Part shown: piece after piece, positions 1-6,017 of the stretch | How positions within the stretch are numbered: position 1 is the stretch's first letter | Layout: every line of letters begins with the position of its first letter | NCBI GenBank assembly: GCA_025355705.1 | Contig: JANXZD010000427.1 | Location: 1-6,804 of the forward strand | Direction of reading: 5' to 3' | Origin: Bacteroidota bacterium | Lineage (GTDB): Bacteria > Bacteroidota > Ignavibacteria > UBA10030 > UBA8401 | Length of the DNA stretch: 6,804 nucleotides | Notes under the pieces: model-generated | Told to the model about the DNA's origin: nothing | Databases searched by the model: none | Seen by the model: only the letters and a program-made list of their open reading frames with translations | Program-made: the position numbers and the translations under genes

Positions 1-2
1 CA

Positions 3-722
3 AAACGCGTCCGCATCTTCACTCCTGGGGGCGAACTGCCGTTTGCGGGACATCCGACGGTTGGATCTGCTATTACATTGGGAATGATCGGCGACATTGC
101 GATTACTGGAGCCGAAACGAAGATCATTTTTGAAGAAGTGGTCGGTCTCATTCCGGTGACCATCCATTCCGTTAACGGAAAGCCAACGTTCGCCCAACTT
201 ACCGCGGCGAAACTCCCCGAATTTTCAGAACACGTTCCCACGGTACATACTCTGGCTGCGATGCTGACCCTTACGAGTGCCGAGATCATGGATGCACAAT
301 TTCCGATCCAATTTGTGTCTGTGGGATATCCATTTCTCTATGTTGCAGTAAAGAATCGCGAAACGTTACAACGCATCCGCGTGAACACAAAGATCATGGA
401 AGAACTTCAATTAAAAGAAGTGTACATTTTTACGGCCGATGCGGAACAACCCGATTTTCATTTCCGCGCGCGCATGTTCGCCCCGCTGCTTGGCATTACA
501 GAAGATCCTGCAACAGGAAGCGCCGCCGCGGCATTTGCCGGTTACCTTGCTGCAAAAGATCCGTTACAGAACGGAACATTGAAATGGAACATTGAACAAG
601 GATTCGAAATGGGAAGACCAAGCCTGTTGTTCATTGAAGCGGATAAAAAAAATGGCACAACTACTGCCGTGCGTGTAGGAGGAAATGCGGTGATGATGAC
701 GGAAGGGTTTTTAGAAATATAA
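3..722 (+). CDS. PhzF-family isomerase/epimerase-like protein, 5' end cut off by the window
   Basis: The frame is open from the window edge and encodes 239 residues before the TAA. Both hallmark motifs of the PhzF / phenazine-biosynthesis-like family (diaminopimelate-epimerase fold) are present: RIFTPGGELPFAGHPTVGSA near visible residues 4-23 and GITEDPATGSAAAAFAGYL near 164-182. The C-terminal pattern EQGFEMGRPS ... VRVGGNAV also fits. Family members are usually about 260-300 residues, so roughly 45-60 N-terminal residues lie outside the window, including the region that carries the catalytic glutamate in characterised PhzF. The ATG at 84 and the TTG at 78 lie after a conserved motif and are not the true start. 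Family members isomerise small molecules, but most, including this one, have no known substrate. The gene converges with the esterase-like gene across a repeat-rich spacer. Family assignment is firm; substrate is unknown. Confidence 0.93.
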   Translation, partial: KRVRIFTPGGELPFAGHPTVGSAITLGMIGDIAITGAETKIIFEEVVGLIPVTIHSVNGKPTFAQLTAAKLPEFSEHVPTVHTLAAMLTLTSAEIMDAQFPIQFVSVGYPFLYVAVKNRETLQRIRVNTKIMEELQLKEVYIFTADAEQPDFHFRARMFAPLLGITEDPATGSAAAAFAGYLAAKDPLQNGTLKWNIEQGFEMGRPSLLFIEADKKNGTTTAVRVGGNAVMMTEGFLEI

Positions 723-726
723 ATTT

Positions 727-910
727 GGAATTGCAAAATTACAAGTTCGCAGCTCGACAAAAAAGATTGGCCACGAAAACACAAAAGCACGAAGATGTGA
801 TAAAAATATTTCGTGTGGATTTTGTGATTTAGTGCTTTTGTGGCAAGATTGTTTCTCAACTCCGTTCAATTTTAGTTGAAAATCCTGTAATTGTGTAATC
901 TTGCAATTTC
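727..910. repeat. 184-bp intergenic element with imperfect terminal inverted repeats
   Basis: Bases 729-743 (AATTGCAAAATTACA) match the reverse complement of 894-908 (AATTGCAAGATTACA) at 14 of 15 positions. The 17-bp ends 727-743 and 894-910 match at 15 of 17. The element fills almost the whole spacer between the stop codons of the convergent PhzF-like and esterase-like genes and contains a second internal palindrome. No gene is visible inside. It could be a miniature inverted-repeat element, a REP-type repeat, or a large bidirectional terminator; copies elsewhere in the genome would separate these. Confidence 0.5.
769..845. repeat. Internal imperfect palindrome built on CACAAAAGCAC
   Basis: CACAAAAGCAC (780-790) is the exact reverse complement of GTGCTTTTGTG (832-842). 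The outer bases GGCCACGAAAACAC and GTGGCAAG add weaker pairing. The repeated CACGAA/CACAAA wording resembles an abundant class of intergenic palindromes that I recall from Bacteroidota and Chlorobi-type genomes. That resemblance is from memory and not tested. Confidence 0.45.
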
Positions 911-911
911 T

Positions 912-1637
912 TTACATCTTGCTTAAAAAATACGGCAGCATGGAACGCCACGTAGGCCAATCATGCGGCATATCGTGTCCCCACACATCCAGCCAATGCG
1001 GAATTGATTTCGAATGCAGTATCCCCGAAAGACGGCGTGACGCATCGGGATTCTCAAAATCTCCCTGACCTGCTGCAATGATGATCCTTCCGCTGCGCAT
1101 CTGTTCCAAATATTCATGGTCCGTTATGCCGGGAAGATATTGTTCCGGTGAATTGAAGAAGACATTCTCATCGTAATGCCCTTTGGTATATGACTGCAGA
1201 TTATAATCACCGCTCATGGCGATCGTTCCCGAAAAGATATCCGGTCTGCGGAAGTAGAGATTCAACGCATGCAGCGCGCCGAGCGATGCGCCAGTTGTGA
1301 CGATCTGCGTGAGACCTTTATTATGATCGTGAATGAACGGGACCACTTCGTTGATCACATAATCATTGTACTGCTGATGCCGAATCGCTTTATGGTGCGG
1401 CTCCATGGCATTGTTCATCCAGCTTTCGCTGTTGATGCTGTTGATGGAAAATGCTTTCACTTTCCCTTCGTTGATGAACGGTGCGATCGCATCGATCAGT
1501 TGGAAGCGTTCATATTCAAGAAAATCTGCGGCGGCAGTGGGGAACATGAGCAACGCCGGACCGTAATGACCGTACACTGCGATCTCCATATTCTTGTTCA
1601 AGCTGGGACTGTGCCACTGGTGAATTTCGCGATGCAT
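912..1637 (-). CDS. Esterase-like alpha/beta hydrolase (COG4947-type)
   Basis: The 241-residue protein has the nucleophile elbow GASLG (residues 116-120), with Ser118 as the predicted nucleophile. GQGDFENPD (190-198) can supply the acid, and WGHDMPHDWPTW (219-230) carries two histidines, His221 and His225, suited to the catalytic base. No signal peptide is seen, so it should be cytoplasmic. Ending in HDWPTWRSMLPYFL is typical of the uncharacterised esterase-superfamily group related to PF00756 (esterase D-like). The start at 1637 is supported by GGAG five bases upstream on the minus strand. The closest characterised relatives are carboxylesterases and S-formylglutathione hydrolases, but the substrate here is unknown. 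It stands alone, converging with the PhzF-like gene. Confidence 0.85.
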   Translation of the reverse strand: MHREIHQWHSPSLNKNMEIAVYGHYGPALLMFPTAAADFLEYERFQLIDAIAPFINEGKVKAFSINSINSESWMNNAMEPHHKAIRHQQYNDYVINEVVPFIHDHNKGLTQIVTTGASLGALHALNLYFRRPDIFSGTIAMSGDYNLQSYTKGHYDENVFFNSPEQYLPGITDHEYLEQMRSGRIIIAAGQGDFENPDASRRLSGILHSKSIPHWLDVWGHDMPHDWPTWRSMLPYFLSKM

Positions 1638-1642
1638 TGATG

Positions 1643-1646
1643 CTCC
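1643..1646 (-). promoter_or_regulatory. Ribosome binding site of the esterase-like gene
   Basis: On the minus strand the sequence reads TTGGAGCATCA directly before ATG, so GGAG sits five bases from the start codon. This decides the start at 1637. Confidence 0.6.
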
Positions 1647-1670
1647 AATATTCGATAGATAATTGGATTC

Positions 1671-1698
1671 AATATAAGAAGGAAAATGAGAACGGCAA
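1671..1698 (-). promoter_or_regulatory. Possible promoter of the esterase-like gene
   Basis: On the minus strand, TTGCCG (1698-1693) and TATATT (1676-1671) are 16 bases apart, about 34 bases before the start codon. This is a fair sigma70-type match with a weak -35. Bacteroidota proper use a different consensus, so the call is tentative. Confidence 0.3.
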
Positions 1699-1716
1699 AA
1701 CGGAATGGTTGTTGAC

Positions 1717-1868
1717 TAGAAGCCATCTCAAAAACACCCGTGTCACTCCCGAATGATTTTGTCGGGAGTCCAGTATAATGCCTGCCCGACGCATGCGGGG
1801 ATTCCCGCCAAAAATTTGCGGGAATGACAGAAGTTTAGCACACTGAATCGTTTTTGAAATGGGTTCTA
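1717..1868. mobile_element. 152-bp MITE-like element with 19-bp terminal inverted repeats
   Basis: The left end TAGAAGCCATCTCAAAAAC (1717-1735) matches the reverse complement of the right end (1850-1868) at 17 of 19 positions. A second inverted pair lies within: TGTCACTCCCG (1741-1751) against CGGGAATGACA (1819-1829), 10 of 11. Two perfect 8-bp hairpins follow: ACTCCCGA/TCGGGAGT (1745-1752 with 1762-1769) and ATTCCCGC/GCGGGAAT (1801-1808 with 1818-1825). There is no coding capacity. Nested inverted repeats of this kind suggest a small non-autonomous or REP-like element moved in trans. No clear target-site duplication is visible. Confidence 0.5.
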
Positions 1869-1874
1869 ATATCT

Positions 1875-1899
1875 CATTCCCAAACGCTGTTTGGGAATG
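1875..1899 (-). terminator. Strong hairpin downstream of the small membrane-protein gene
   Basis: CATTCCCAAAC (1875-1885) and GTTTGGGAATG (1889-1899) form a perfect 11-bp stem with a 3-base loop. It begins 15 bases past the stop codon of the minus-strand gene at 1914-2267, where a terminator is expected. No T-run follows on the minus strand, so it may be a repeat or an RNA-stabilising 3' hairpin and not a classical Rho-independent terminator. Confidence 0.45.
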
Positions 1900-1913
1900 T
1901 TCATTTTAAAAGA

Positions 1914-2267
1914 TCAGCGTATCGATGATTCCGATTGTTTACTGACTTCGGAAAGAATTTTTTCTAAAATCTTTCTTACCCTTTTGTCGGAGTGGTATCG
2001 AAAAATCAAATACACCGGGTGAAACATCAAAACGAACGAGAGTATGGAAAGGATCCACTCGAGGAAATGCGGTATTCCGGCGATCGTGATGTTTGCGATA
2101 CCGTTGGTCATGAGCAGCAGTCCAAGCATTATCGCTCCCAGAAAAAACTCTCCTAAATATCCAAAGTAGGAGAATGTACTTGGTGCATTCAAATGCTCAA
2201 ATTTCTGTAATGTTTCAAGCTGCTGCCGGAGTTGAATGATGATCGATTGTTCCATTGTATGATCCAT
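1914..2267 (-). CDS. Small membrane protein of unknown function, two predicted transmembrane helices
   Basis: The product is 117 residues. It has a polar N-terminal stretch of helix-forming character (residues 5-26), two hydrophobic segments at about 33-54 and 70-90, and a basic C-terminal tail (91-111) that looks helical and would face the cytoplasm. I do not recognise the family. The overall plan, a short N-terminal helix and then a two-helix hairpin, resembles 2TM-domain proteins, but no diagnostic motif is visible. Met1 (2267) and Met5 (2255) are both possible starts; neither has a clear ribosome binding site. On the minus strand, Met1 lies 38 bases after the core site at 2300-2306, the position expected for the first gene of an integron cassette. 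A strong hairpin follows the stop. It is more GC-rich than the receptor pair. Confidence 0.65.
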   Translation of the reverse strand: MDHTMEQSIIIQLRQQLETLQKFEHLNAPSTFSYFGYLGEFFLGAIMLGLLLMTNGIANITIAGIPHFLEWILSILSFVLMFHPVYLIFRYHSDKRVRKILEKILSEVSKQSESSIR

Positions 2268-2299
2268 ACTATTGGTAGTTTGTGGATACCCCTTGCGCT

Positions 2300-2397
2300 A
2301 GCTAACGGAGCGGAGCTGTGTTGCAATGTACCCGCCGTCTTTGCCAAAGGCAACACTTTGTGATTGGCGGGCGTTACGCTTGAGCGACAGGTAGGAC
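2300..2397 (-). other. attC-like recombination site with a long structured centre (site A)
   Basis: Read on the minus strand, the site begins with a degenerate R'' box in GTCCTACC (2397-2390), then CTCAAGC (2384-2378) as an L''-like box. It ends with AGCTCC and R' box GTTAGCT (2306-2300). The plus-strand wording AACGGAGCGGAGCTG...TTGCAA is shared with the other sites. The centre carries a long stem, CCCGCC (2331-2336) with GGCGGG (2366-2371), enclosing TTGCC/GGCAA (2341-2353). At 98 bp it is longer than sites B and C. The R'' box deviates at one base: plus-strand GGTAGGAC where GTTAGGAC is expected. Confidence 0.6.
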
Positions 2398-2471
2398 GCG
2401 TTTTGTTAATTTTTTTTGATGTAATTATTTTTTAGCAACTGAGTAAGACATTGGATCTGCTGTTAACGAAA

Positions 2472-2491
2472 AATTAAATATCTTATTTAAT
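2472..2491 (-). terminator. AT-rich hairpin with T-run after the lipoprotein gene
   Basis: On the minus strand ATTAAATA-AGA-TATTTAAT (2491-2473) is an 8-bp perfect stem with a 3-base loop, with a run of T reading on into it and past it (TTTTTC, ending at 2467). It lies eight bases past the stop codon at 2499. Position and T-run fit an intrinsic terminator for the two-gene unit, although the all-AT stem is weak. Confidence 0.45.
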
Positions 2492-2498
2492 ATTGTAT

Positions 2499-3470
2499 TT
2501 ATTCATTGAACACTTTACTAATCTTTGATACCGAATAAACAAAGAAATACCCTGCAGCCTTATCGGCAGGTGCAATGTTCGTCGGCAGGTTAGCCGGTAT
2601 TTTTAATTGGTCATAGATATTATCACTATTAAATTGGCTGTTGCTATTGGTATTGTTATCAAATTCTTTTAAGAACTCGTATTGATCGTTGGTAAGATTA
2701 TAACAAATAAAATTTATGGTATCGCCAATTTTTACATCGGAAGGATTTATTGCAAAATAAACATAACGATTTATTATTGAATCAGGATAAAGAACTTTTG
2801 GAACTTCATACCAACTTTCAAACCTTGTAAATTCTCCAGAGCCCAGTCTATCGGTAATTGTTCCATATCGGATATAATTATTGACTAAAGGAAAAGGATA
2901 TACATAACCAGGACCATCGAAAAATAATTTATAATATGCTTTATTAATTACTTTTGGACCATCACCATTATATCCACGATAAGACAATAAGGAATCAAAT
3001 TTAACCGACACCGGCATCAAACTATTTGCTGTGTATGAATCCATTTTTCCATCGTTATCTATATCAATATTTGTTACAGACAAAGTATAGTTATGCCCAC
3101 CCTTACCTCCAACGTTGCCTGCTGTTTGATATAATCCTAGCGTGTCTTTATTTTCAATGTAATCAAATGTTTCTCTGCCGTCAGTGACATATATTTTAGC
3201 TCCTGAAACAATTGTTTGCGGTTTGCCTGTTATAAGGCTGCCAGAACAATACAGCTTTATGGTGTGAATAACCGAATCGGTTGTAAATTCACCATCGACC
3301 AATAATCGTTTATCATTTGTTTTAATTTCAATATTTAAATTTTGTTCGCATGAACCAAAAAGAAAAACAACTGTGAAAAGACAGAAACAAAGAAGGACAT
3401 GTTTAACAGAAATTATTCTTTTTGTCTTGCAGATATATTTTTGAAACATCATGTTGTGATACATTATCAT
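2499..3470 (-). CDS. DUF4249-type surface lipoprotein, partner of the TonB-dependent receptor
   Basis: From the start chosen here the protein is 323 residues. A hydrophobic signal stretch (about 25-38) ends in the lipobox FGSC with Cys41, then Glu-Gln-Asn, so it is a predicted lipoprotein. The mature part has beta-rich segments such as LLVDGEFTTD, a TVSGAKIYVTDG-like strand pair and a TYTLSVT-like strand, closing with KAAGYFFVYSVSKIS. Together these match the DUF4249 family (PF14054), which is encoded next to TonB-dependent receptors in Bacteroidota and is presumed to serve as their extracellular binding partner by analogy with SusD. ATG at 3470 lies 7 bases after the receptor's TGA; ATGs at 3464, 3452 and 3449 are alternatives that would shorten an overlong signal peptide. 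The frame stays open far into the receptor gene, but an earlier start would bury the signal peptide. AT-rich. Confidence 0.85.
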   Translation of the reverse strand: MIMYHNMMFQKYICKTKRIISVKHVLLCFCLFTVVFLFGSCEQNLNIEIKTNDKRLLVDGEFTTDSVIHTIKLYCSGSLITGKPQTIVSGAKIYVTDGRETFDYIENKDTLGLYQTAGNVGGKGGHNYTLSVTNIDIDNDGKMDSYTANSLMPVSVKFDSLLSYRGYNGDGPKVINKAYYKLFFDGPGYVYPFPLVNNYIRYGTITDRLGSGEFTRFESWYEVPKVLYPDSIINRYVYFAINPSDVKIGDTINFICYNLTNDQYEFLKEFDNNTNSNSQFNSDNIYDQLKIPANLPTNIAPADKAAGYFFVYSVSKISKVFNE

Positions 3471-3477
3471 ATAGTTT

Positions 3478-5868
3478 TCAGAAATTAAAACGATACGAAA
3501 CAGAAGGTATAAAACCCAACATCGATACACCTTTTGCATTGATAATGTTGGGATTATCTTTTGAAACGACGAAATCAACATATTGAATATTGGCATAATT
3601 GAGCACATTGATAATGGAAAAGTTCCATTCGCTATAATACCATGTGTCGGGTGGTTTTTTGCTTTTAATGGTAAGACTAATATCAAGCCTCTGATATGTT
3701 GGCAAACGATAATCATTCCTATTAGAATAACCCGATAATGTTTTTCCCCATAGACTCATTACGTAAATAGGAATAGTAGTAACCTGACCACTTTGAGATC
3801 TGAAATTGGTTGAAATTGTTACTCGTTCTGAAATATTATAATTTAAAAATACATTGAAGGTATGCGGCTTATCGAACGGTGAAAGATACGTTTGCCCGAA
3901 GTTAATACCGGGTATTGTACGAAAGCTTCGTGCATAGGTATAGCTAACAAAACCATTTATTTCATCGAAATCGCTTTTTAGCATCAGTTCGGTACCATAC
4001 GTATAGCCGTTGCCTGTTCGCAATTGTTCTTCAAAATTATAACTGGTTTTATCAATGGTAAAAGGTGAGCTATTTTCCAGAAAGGTTGCACCGTCTTTAT
4101 AATCAATAATATTGTTCATGTCTTTATAATAGCCCTCAACACTTGCTTCCAATAAATTACCTGAAAAATATTGTATATACCCTAGGCTGTATTGTGATGC
4201 TGTTTGTGGTTTGATATTATTGTCTGACGAAAACCAAATATCGAGAGGTCCTCCGCCATTTGTTTTCATGAGCAATTGGTCTTGTTGGGTTGTGTATGTA
4301 TAACTAGCTTTTAAGGATGAAGTTTCAGAAACCCTGTAATTAATGCCAAGCCTTGGTTCAACACTGTACGCATTTGCATAGGTTTTGTTTTCTGCAACAT
4401 AAAATGAATCAACTACTTGATAGTTCTTTAAATCATACACCCAATGTCCGCCGATATTTTGGTATAGACTTGCCCGTATGCCGTATTTAAAAGATAAATC
4501 TTCAGATATTTTTTGTTGGTTTGAAATATACACAGCATGTTCAAAAACGCCTTGCTCGGAAACAAACCTATTGGGAAAAGGCACTGGTTGTGTAATGTTG
4601 TCAATGGTTGTTTCATTCCCTTCTAATTTACCGGGCATAAAATCCCTATAAGTCGTCGATGCTCCAAAATCAATTGTGTTATTGTTATTCAGATAGTAAT
4701 TATTTTCCGCTTTCAATGTGATCTGTTTAATCCCTGAGTTCCAACTAAAATCTATAGAACTGTTGCCATTGGAAGAACTATAATCGTTAGAGTATTTGTA
4801 ATTACTATAGATGAAGGAAACATTGCTAAAGAGCTCTGGATTGTAAATATGATTCCAACGTGCGGACAGTGTGTTATTATGATAACTGGCATTTAAGCCT
4901 ATCGTAGCATCGTCGTGACCAATGTATGAAGAAATATAAATGCGGTTTTTGCTGTCTACAATTGCATTTAATTTACAATTGAGGTCGTAAAACCCTAAAT
5001 CAATATTAGAATTTATTTTTTTGAAGAGTAAACTTACATATGAATACTTTGCTGATACAATAAAAGAAGCATAGTCATTAACAATAGGCCCTTCAACACT
5101 TACATCGGAACAAATAATTCCTAATCCTCCTGCCACGGTATAATTTTGCATGTTTCCATCTTTAAGCCTTATATCAACTACCGAGGACAAACGTCCGCCA
5201 TAATTCGCAGGAATGTCCCCCTTGTAAATTTTTATATCTTTTACAGCATCATTATTAAATGCTGAGAAAAAGCCCATCAAGTGAGAAATTTGAAAAACAG
5301 GAGCATCATCAAGTAAAAAAAGGTTTTGATCAATACTGCCTCCTCGCACACTAATTCCTGTACTCCTTTCATTTGCCGCCTGAATGCCGGGCAATATTTG
5401 CAGCGAACGCATAATATCGGGCTCGCCCAGAAATACCGGTAATGCTTTAACATCCTTATTGGTCATGATCATTTGTCCCATTTGTGCTTGCGATAATTTT
5501 GCCTCGGAACCAGAACCAACAACTGTAACTTCACCTATTTTAAAAGGCTGTGCGGTGATGAGTTTAATAACAATGGTAGTATCGTTAATTACGGTAAGGG
5601 TTATTGACTGTTCGAAGTAACCAAATAAGTGAGCAACAATTTTTTTTTCACCTTCATTCAGGGCAATATTAAAGTAACCAAAAGCATTTGTCGTCACACT
5701 TTTTTTACCGGCAGAATCAAAGACAAAGCATCCGATTAATTTTTCACCACTTTCTTTATCTTGTACATAACCATTGACAGAAAAAGTTTTTCTGTTCTGT
5801 GAAAATACCGGTGAAAGAGTAAAAAGAAAAATCAGGATTAGGTAAGTTTGTCTCATTTTAAATTTCAT
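3478..5868 (-). CDS. TonB-dependent outer-membrane receptor with N-terminal CarboxypepD_reg-like domain
   Basis: The product is 796 residues. A signal peptide (about 1-23, cleavage after VFS) is followed by a carboxypeptidase-regulatory-like beta domain (about 30-103, with NGYVQDKESGEKLIG and TNAFGYFNI). The plug domain spans about 125-237, marked by EPDIMRSLQILPGIQ, SVRGGSIDQNLFLLDDAPV and DIKIYKGDIPANYGGRLSSV. The rest is a 22-strand-type beta barrel ending in SVSYRFNF, whose final Phe is the usual outer-membrane insertion signal. It should transport a ligand into the periplasm using TonB-ExbBD energy; the substrate is not readable from the sequence. It forms a unit with the DUF4249 gene 7 bases downstream. 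Met1 (5868) or Met5 (5856) may be the start; MRQTYLIL from Met5 gives an equally good signal peptide. No own promoter is evident between the cassette edge and the start. Confidence 0.93.
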   Translation of the reverse strand: MKFKMRQTYLILIFLFTLSPVFSQNRKTFSVNGYVQDKESGEKLIGCFVFDSAGKKSVTTNAFGYFNIALNEGEKKIVAHLFGYFEQSITLTVINDTTIVIKLITAQPFKIGEVTVVGSGSEAKLSQAQMGQMIMTNKDVKALPVFLGEPDIMRSLQILPGIQAANERSTGISVRGGSIDQNLFLLDDAPVFQISHLMGFFSAFNNDAVKDIKIYKGDIPANYGGRLSSVVDIRLKDGNMQNYTVAGGLGIICSDVSVEGPIVNDYASFIVSAKYSYVSLLFKKINSNIDLGFYDLNCKLNAIVDSKNRIYISSYIGHDDATIGLNASYHNNTLSARWNHIYNPELFSNVSFIYSNYKYSNDYSSSNGNSSIDFSWNSGIKQITLKAENNYYLNNNNTIDFGASTTYRDFMPGKLEGNETTIDNITQPVPFPNRFVSEQGVFEHAVYISNQQKISEDLSFKYGIRASLYQNIGGHWVYDLKNYQVVDSFYVAENKTYANAYSVEPRLGINYRVSETSSLKASYTYTTQQDQLLMKTNGGGPLDIWFSSDNNIKPQTASQYSLGYIQYFSGNLLEASVEGYYKDMNNIIDYKDGATFLENSSPFTIDKTSYNFEEQLRTGNGYTYGTELMLKSDFDEINGFVSYTYARSFRTIPGINFGQTYLSPFDKPHTFNVFLNYNISERVTISTNFRSQSGQVTTIPIYVMSLWGKTLSGYSNRNDYRLPTYQRLDISLTIKSKKPPDTWYYSEWNFSIINVLNYANIQYVDFVVSKDNPNIINAKGVSMLGFIPSVSYRFNF

Positions 5869-5904
5869 CGAAGTTCGGCTTGCACCTAACTATTTCAAAA
5901 CGCG

Positions 5905-5956
5905 TCCTAACGGACTGGAGCTGCATTGCAACATCTGCTTGAACGGCTCGTTAGGC
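5905..5956 (-). other. attC-like recombination site (site B)
   Basis: On the minus strand the site reads R'' GCCTAAC (5956-5950), spacer GAGCC, L'' GTTCAAGC (5944-5937), a centre around TTGCAA, L'-like AGCTCC, spacer AGTCC, and R' GTTAGGA (5911-5905). The R''-5 nt-GTTCAAGC left half is the classical attC arrangement, and this is what fixes the orientation of the array. R' departs from GTTRRRY only in its last base. L'/L'' pairing is limited, mainly AGC with GCT. The two outer boxes match at 6 of 7 positions, as expected where each comes from a different cassette. Confidence 0.72.
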
Positions 5957-5967
5957 ACACAGCGATA

Positions 5968-5996
5968 TTGACTTATCATTTAAATGATATTATATT
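5968..5996 (+). promoter_or_regulatory. Sigma70-like promoter of the toxin-antitoxin operon
   Basis: TTGACT (5968-5973) and TATATT (5991-5996) are separated by exactly 17 bases, each differing from the consensus at one position (TTGACA, TATAAT). The -10 ends 21 bases before the antitoxin ATG. This is the strongest promoter in the window and lies entirely inside the cassette, so expression would not depend on an integron promoter. Confidence 0.7.
5974..5989. promoter_or_regulatory. 16-bp palindromic operator inside the toxin-antitoxin promoter
   Basis: TATCATTTAAATGATA is a perfect palindrome filling the spacer between the -35 and -10. Phd/YefM antitoxins typically bind palindromes overlapping their own promoter, alone or with toxin, to repress the operon. 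The position is therefore as expected for autoregulation; binding itself is inferred. Confidence 0.65.
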
Positions 5997-6004
5997 GATA
6001 CAAA

Positions 6005-6009
6005 AAGGA
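6005..6009 (+). promoter_or_regulatory. Ribosome binding site of the antitoxin gene
   Basis: AAGGA lies 8 bases before the ATG at 6018. It is one of the few clear Shine-Dalgarno sequences in the window and fixes this start. Confidence 0.6.
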
Positions 6010-6017
6010 ACTACCCA

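Larger units (their letters stand above)
2306..5910 (-). mobile_element. Putative 3.6-kb integron cassette carrying the receptor and DUF4249 lipoprotein genes
   Basis: Boundaries are placed at the G/TT crossover positions of the minus-strand R' boxes of sites A and B. The cassette begins (minus) TTAGGACGCGTTTTG and its own site A carries CAAAACGCGTCCTA: 2392-2405 and 5896-5909 are exact reverse complements over 14 bases, as expected for a cassette start and its attC R'' end. The receptor start codon is 42 bases inside the cassette start and site A follows the lipoprotein stop by about 100 bases, which is a canonical gene-then-attC layout. The size and two-gene content are unusual for a cassette. 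Confidence 0.55.

Noticed and set aside
542..859. Minus-strand open frame of about 105 codons.
   Set aside because: It overlaps the well-supported PhzF-like frame and runs into the repeat element; it has no recognisable domain.
1269..1640. Plus-strand open frame of about 120 codons.
   Set aside because: It is the antisense shadow of the esterase-like gene, whose catalytic motifs are on the minus strand.
2400..2440. T-rich runs resembling a plus-strand terminator.
   Set aside because: No plus-strand gene or stem precedes them; the region is simply AT-rich.
3471..3716. The lipoprotein frame stays open 82 codons into the receptor gene.
   Set aside because: A start there would put about 120 residues before the lipobox cysteine, and the receptor's C-terminal strands are clearly coded in the other frame.
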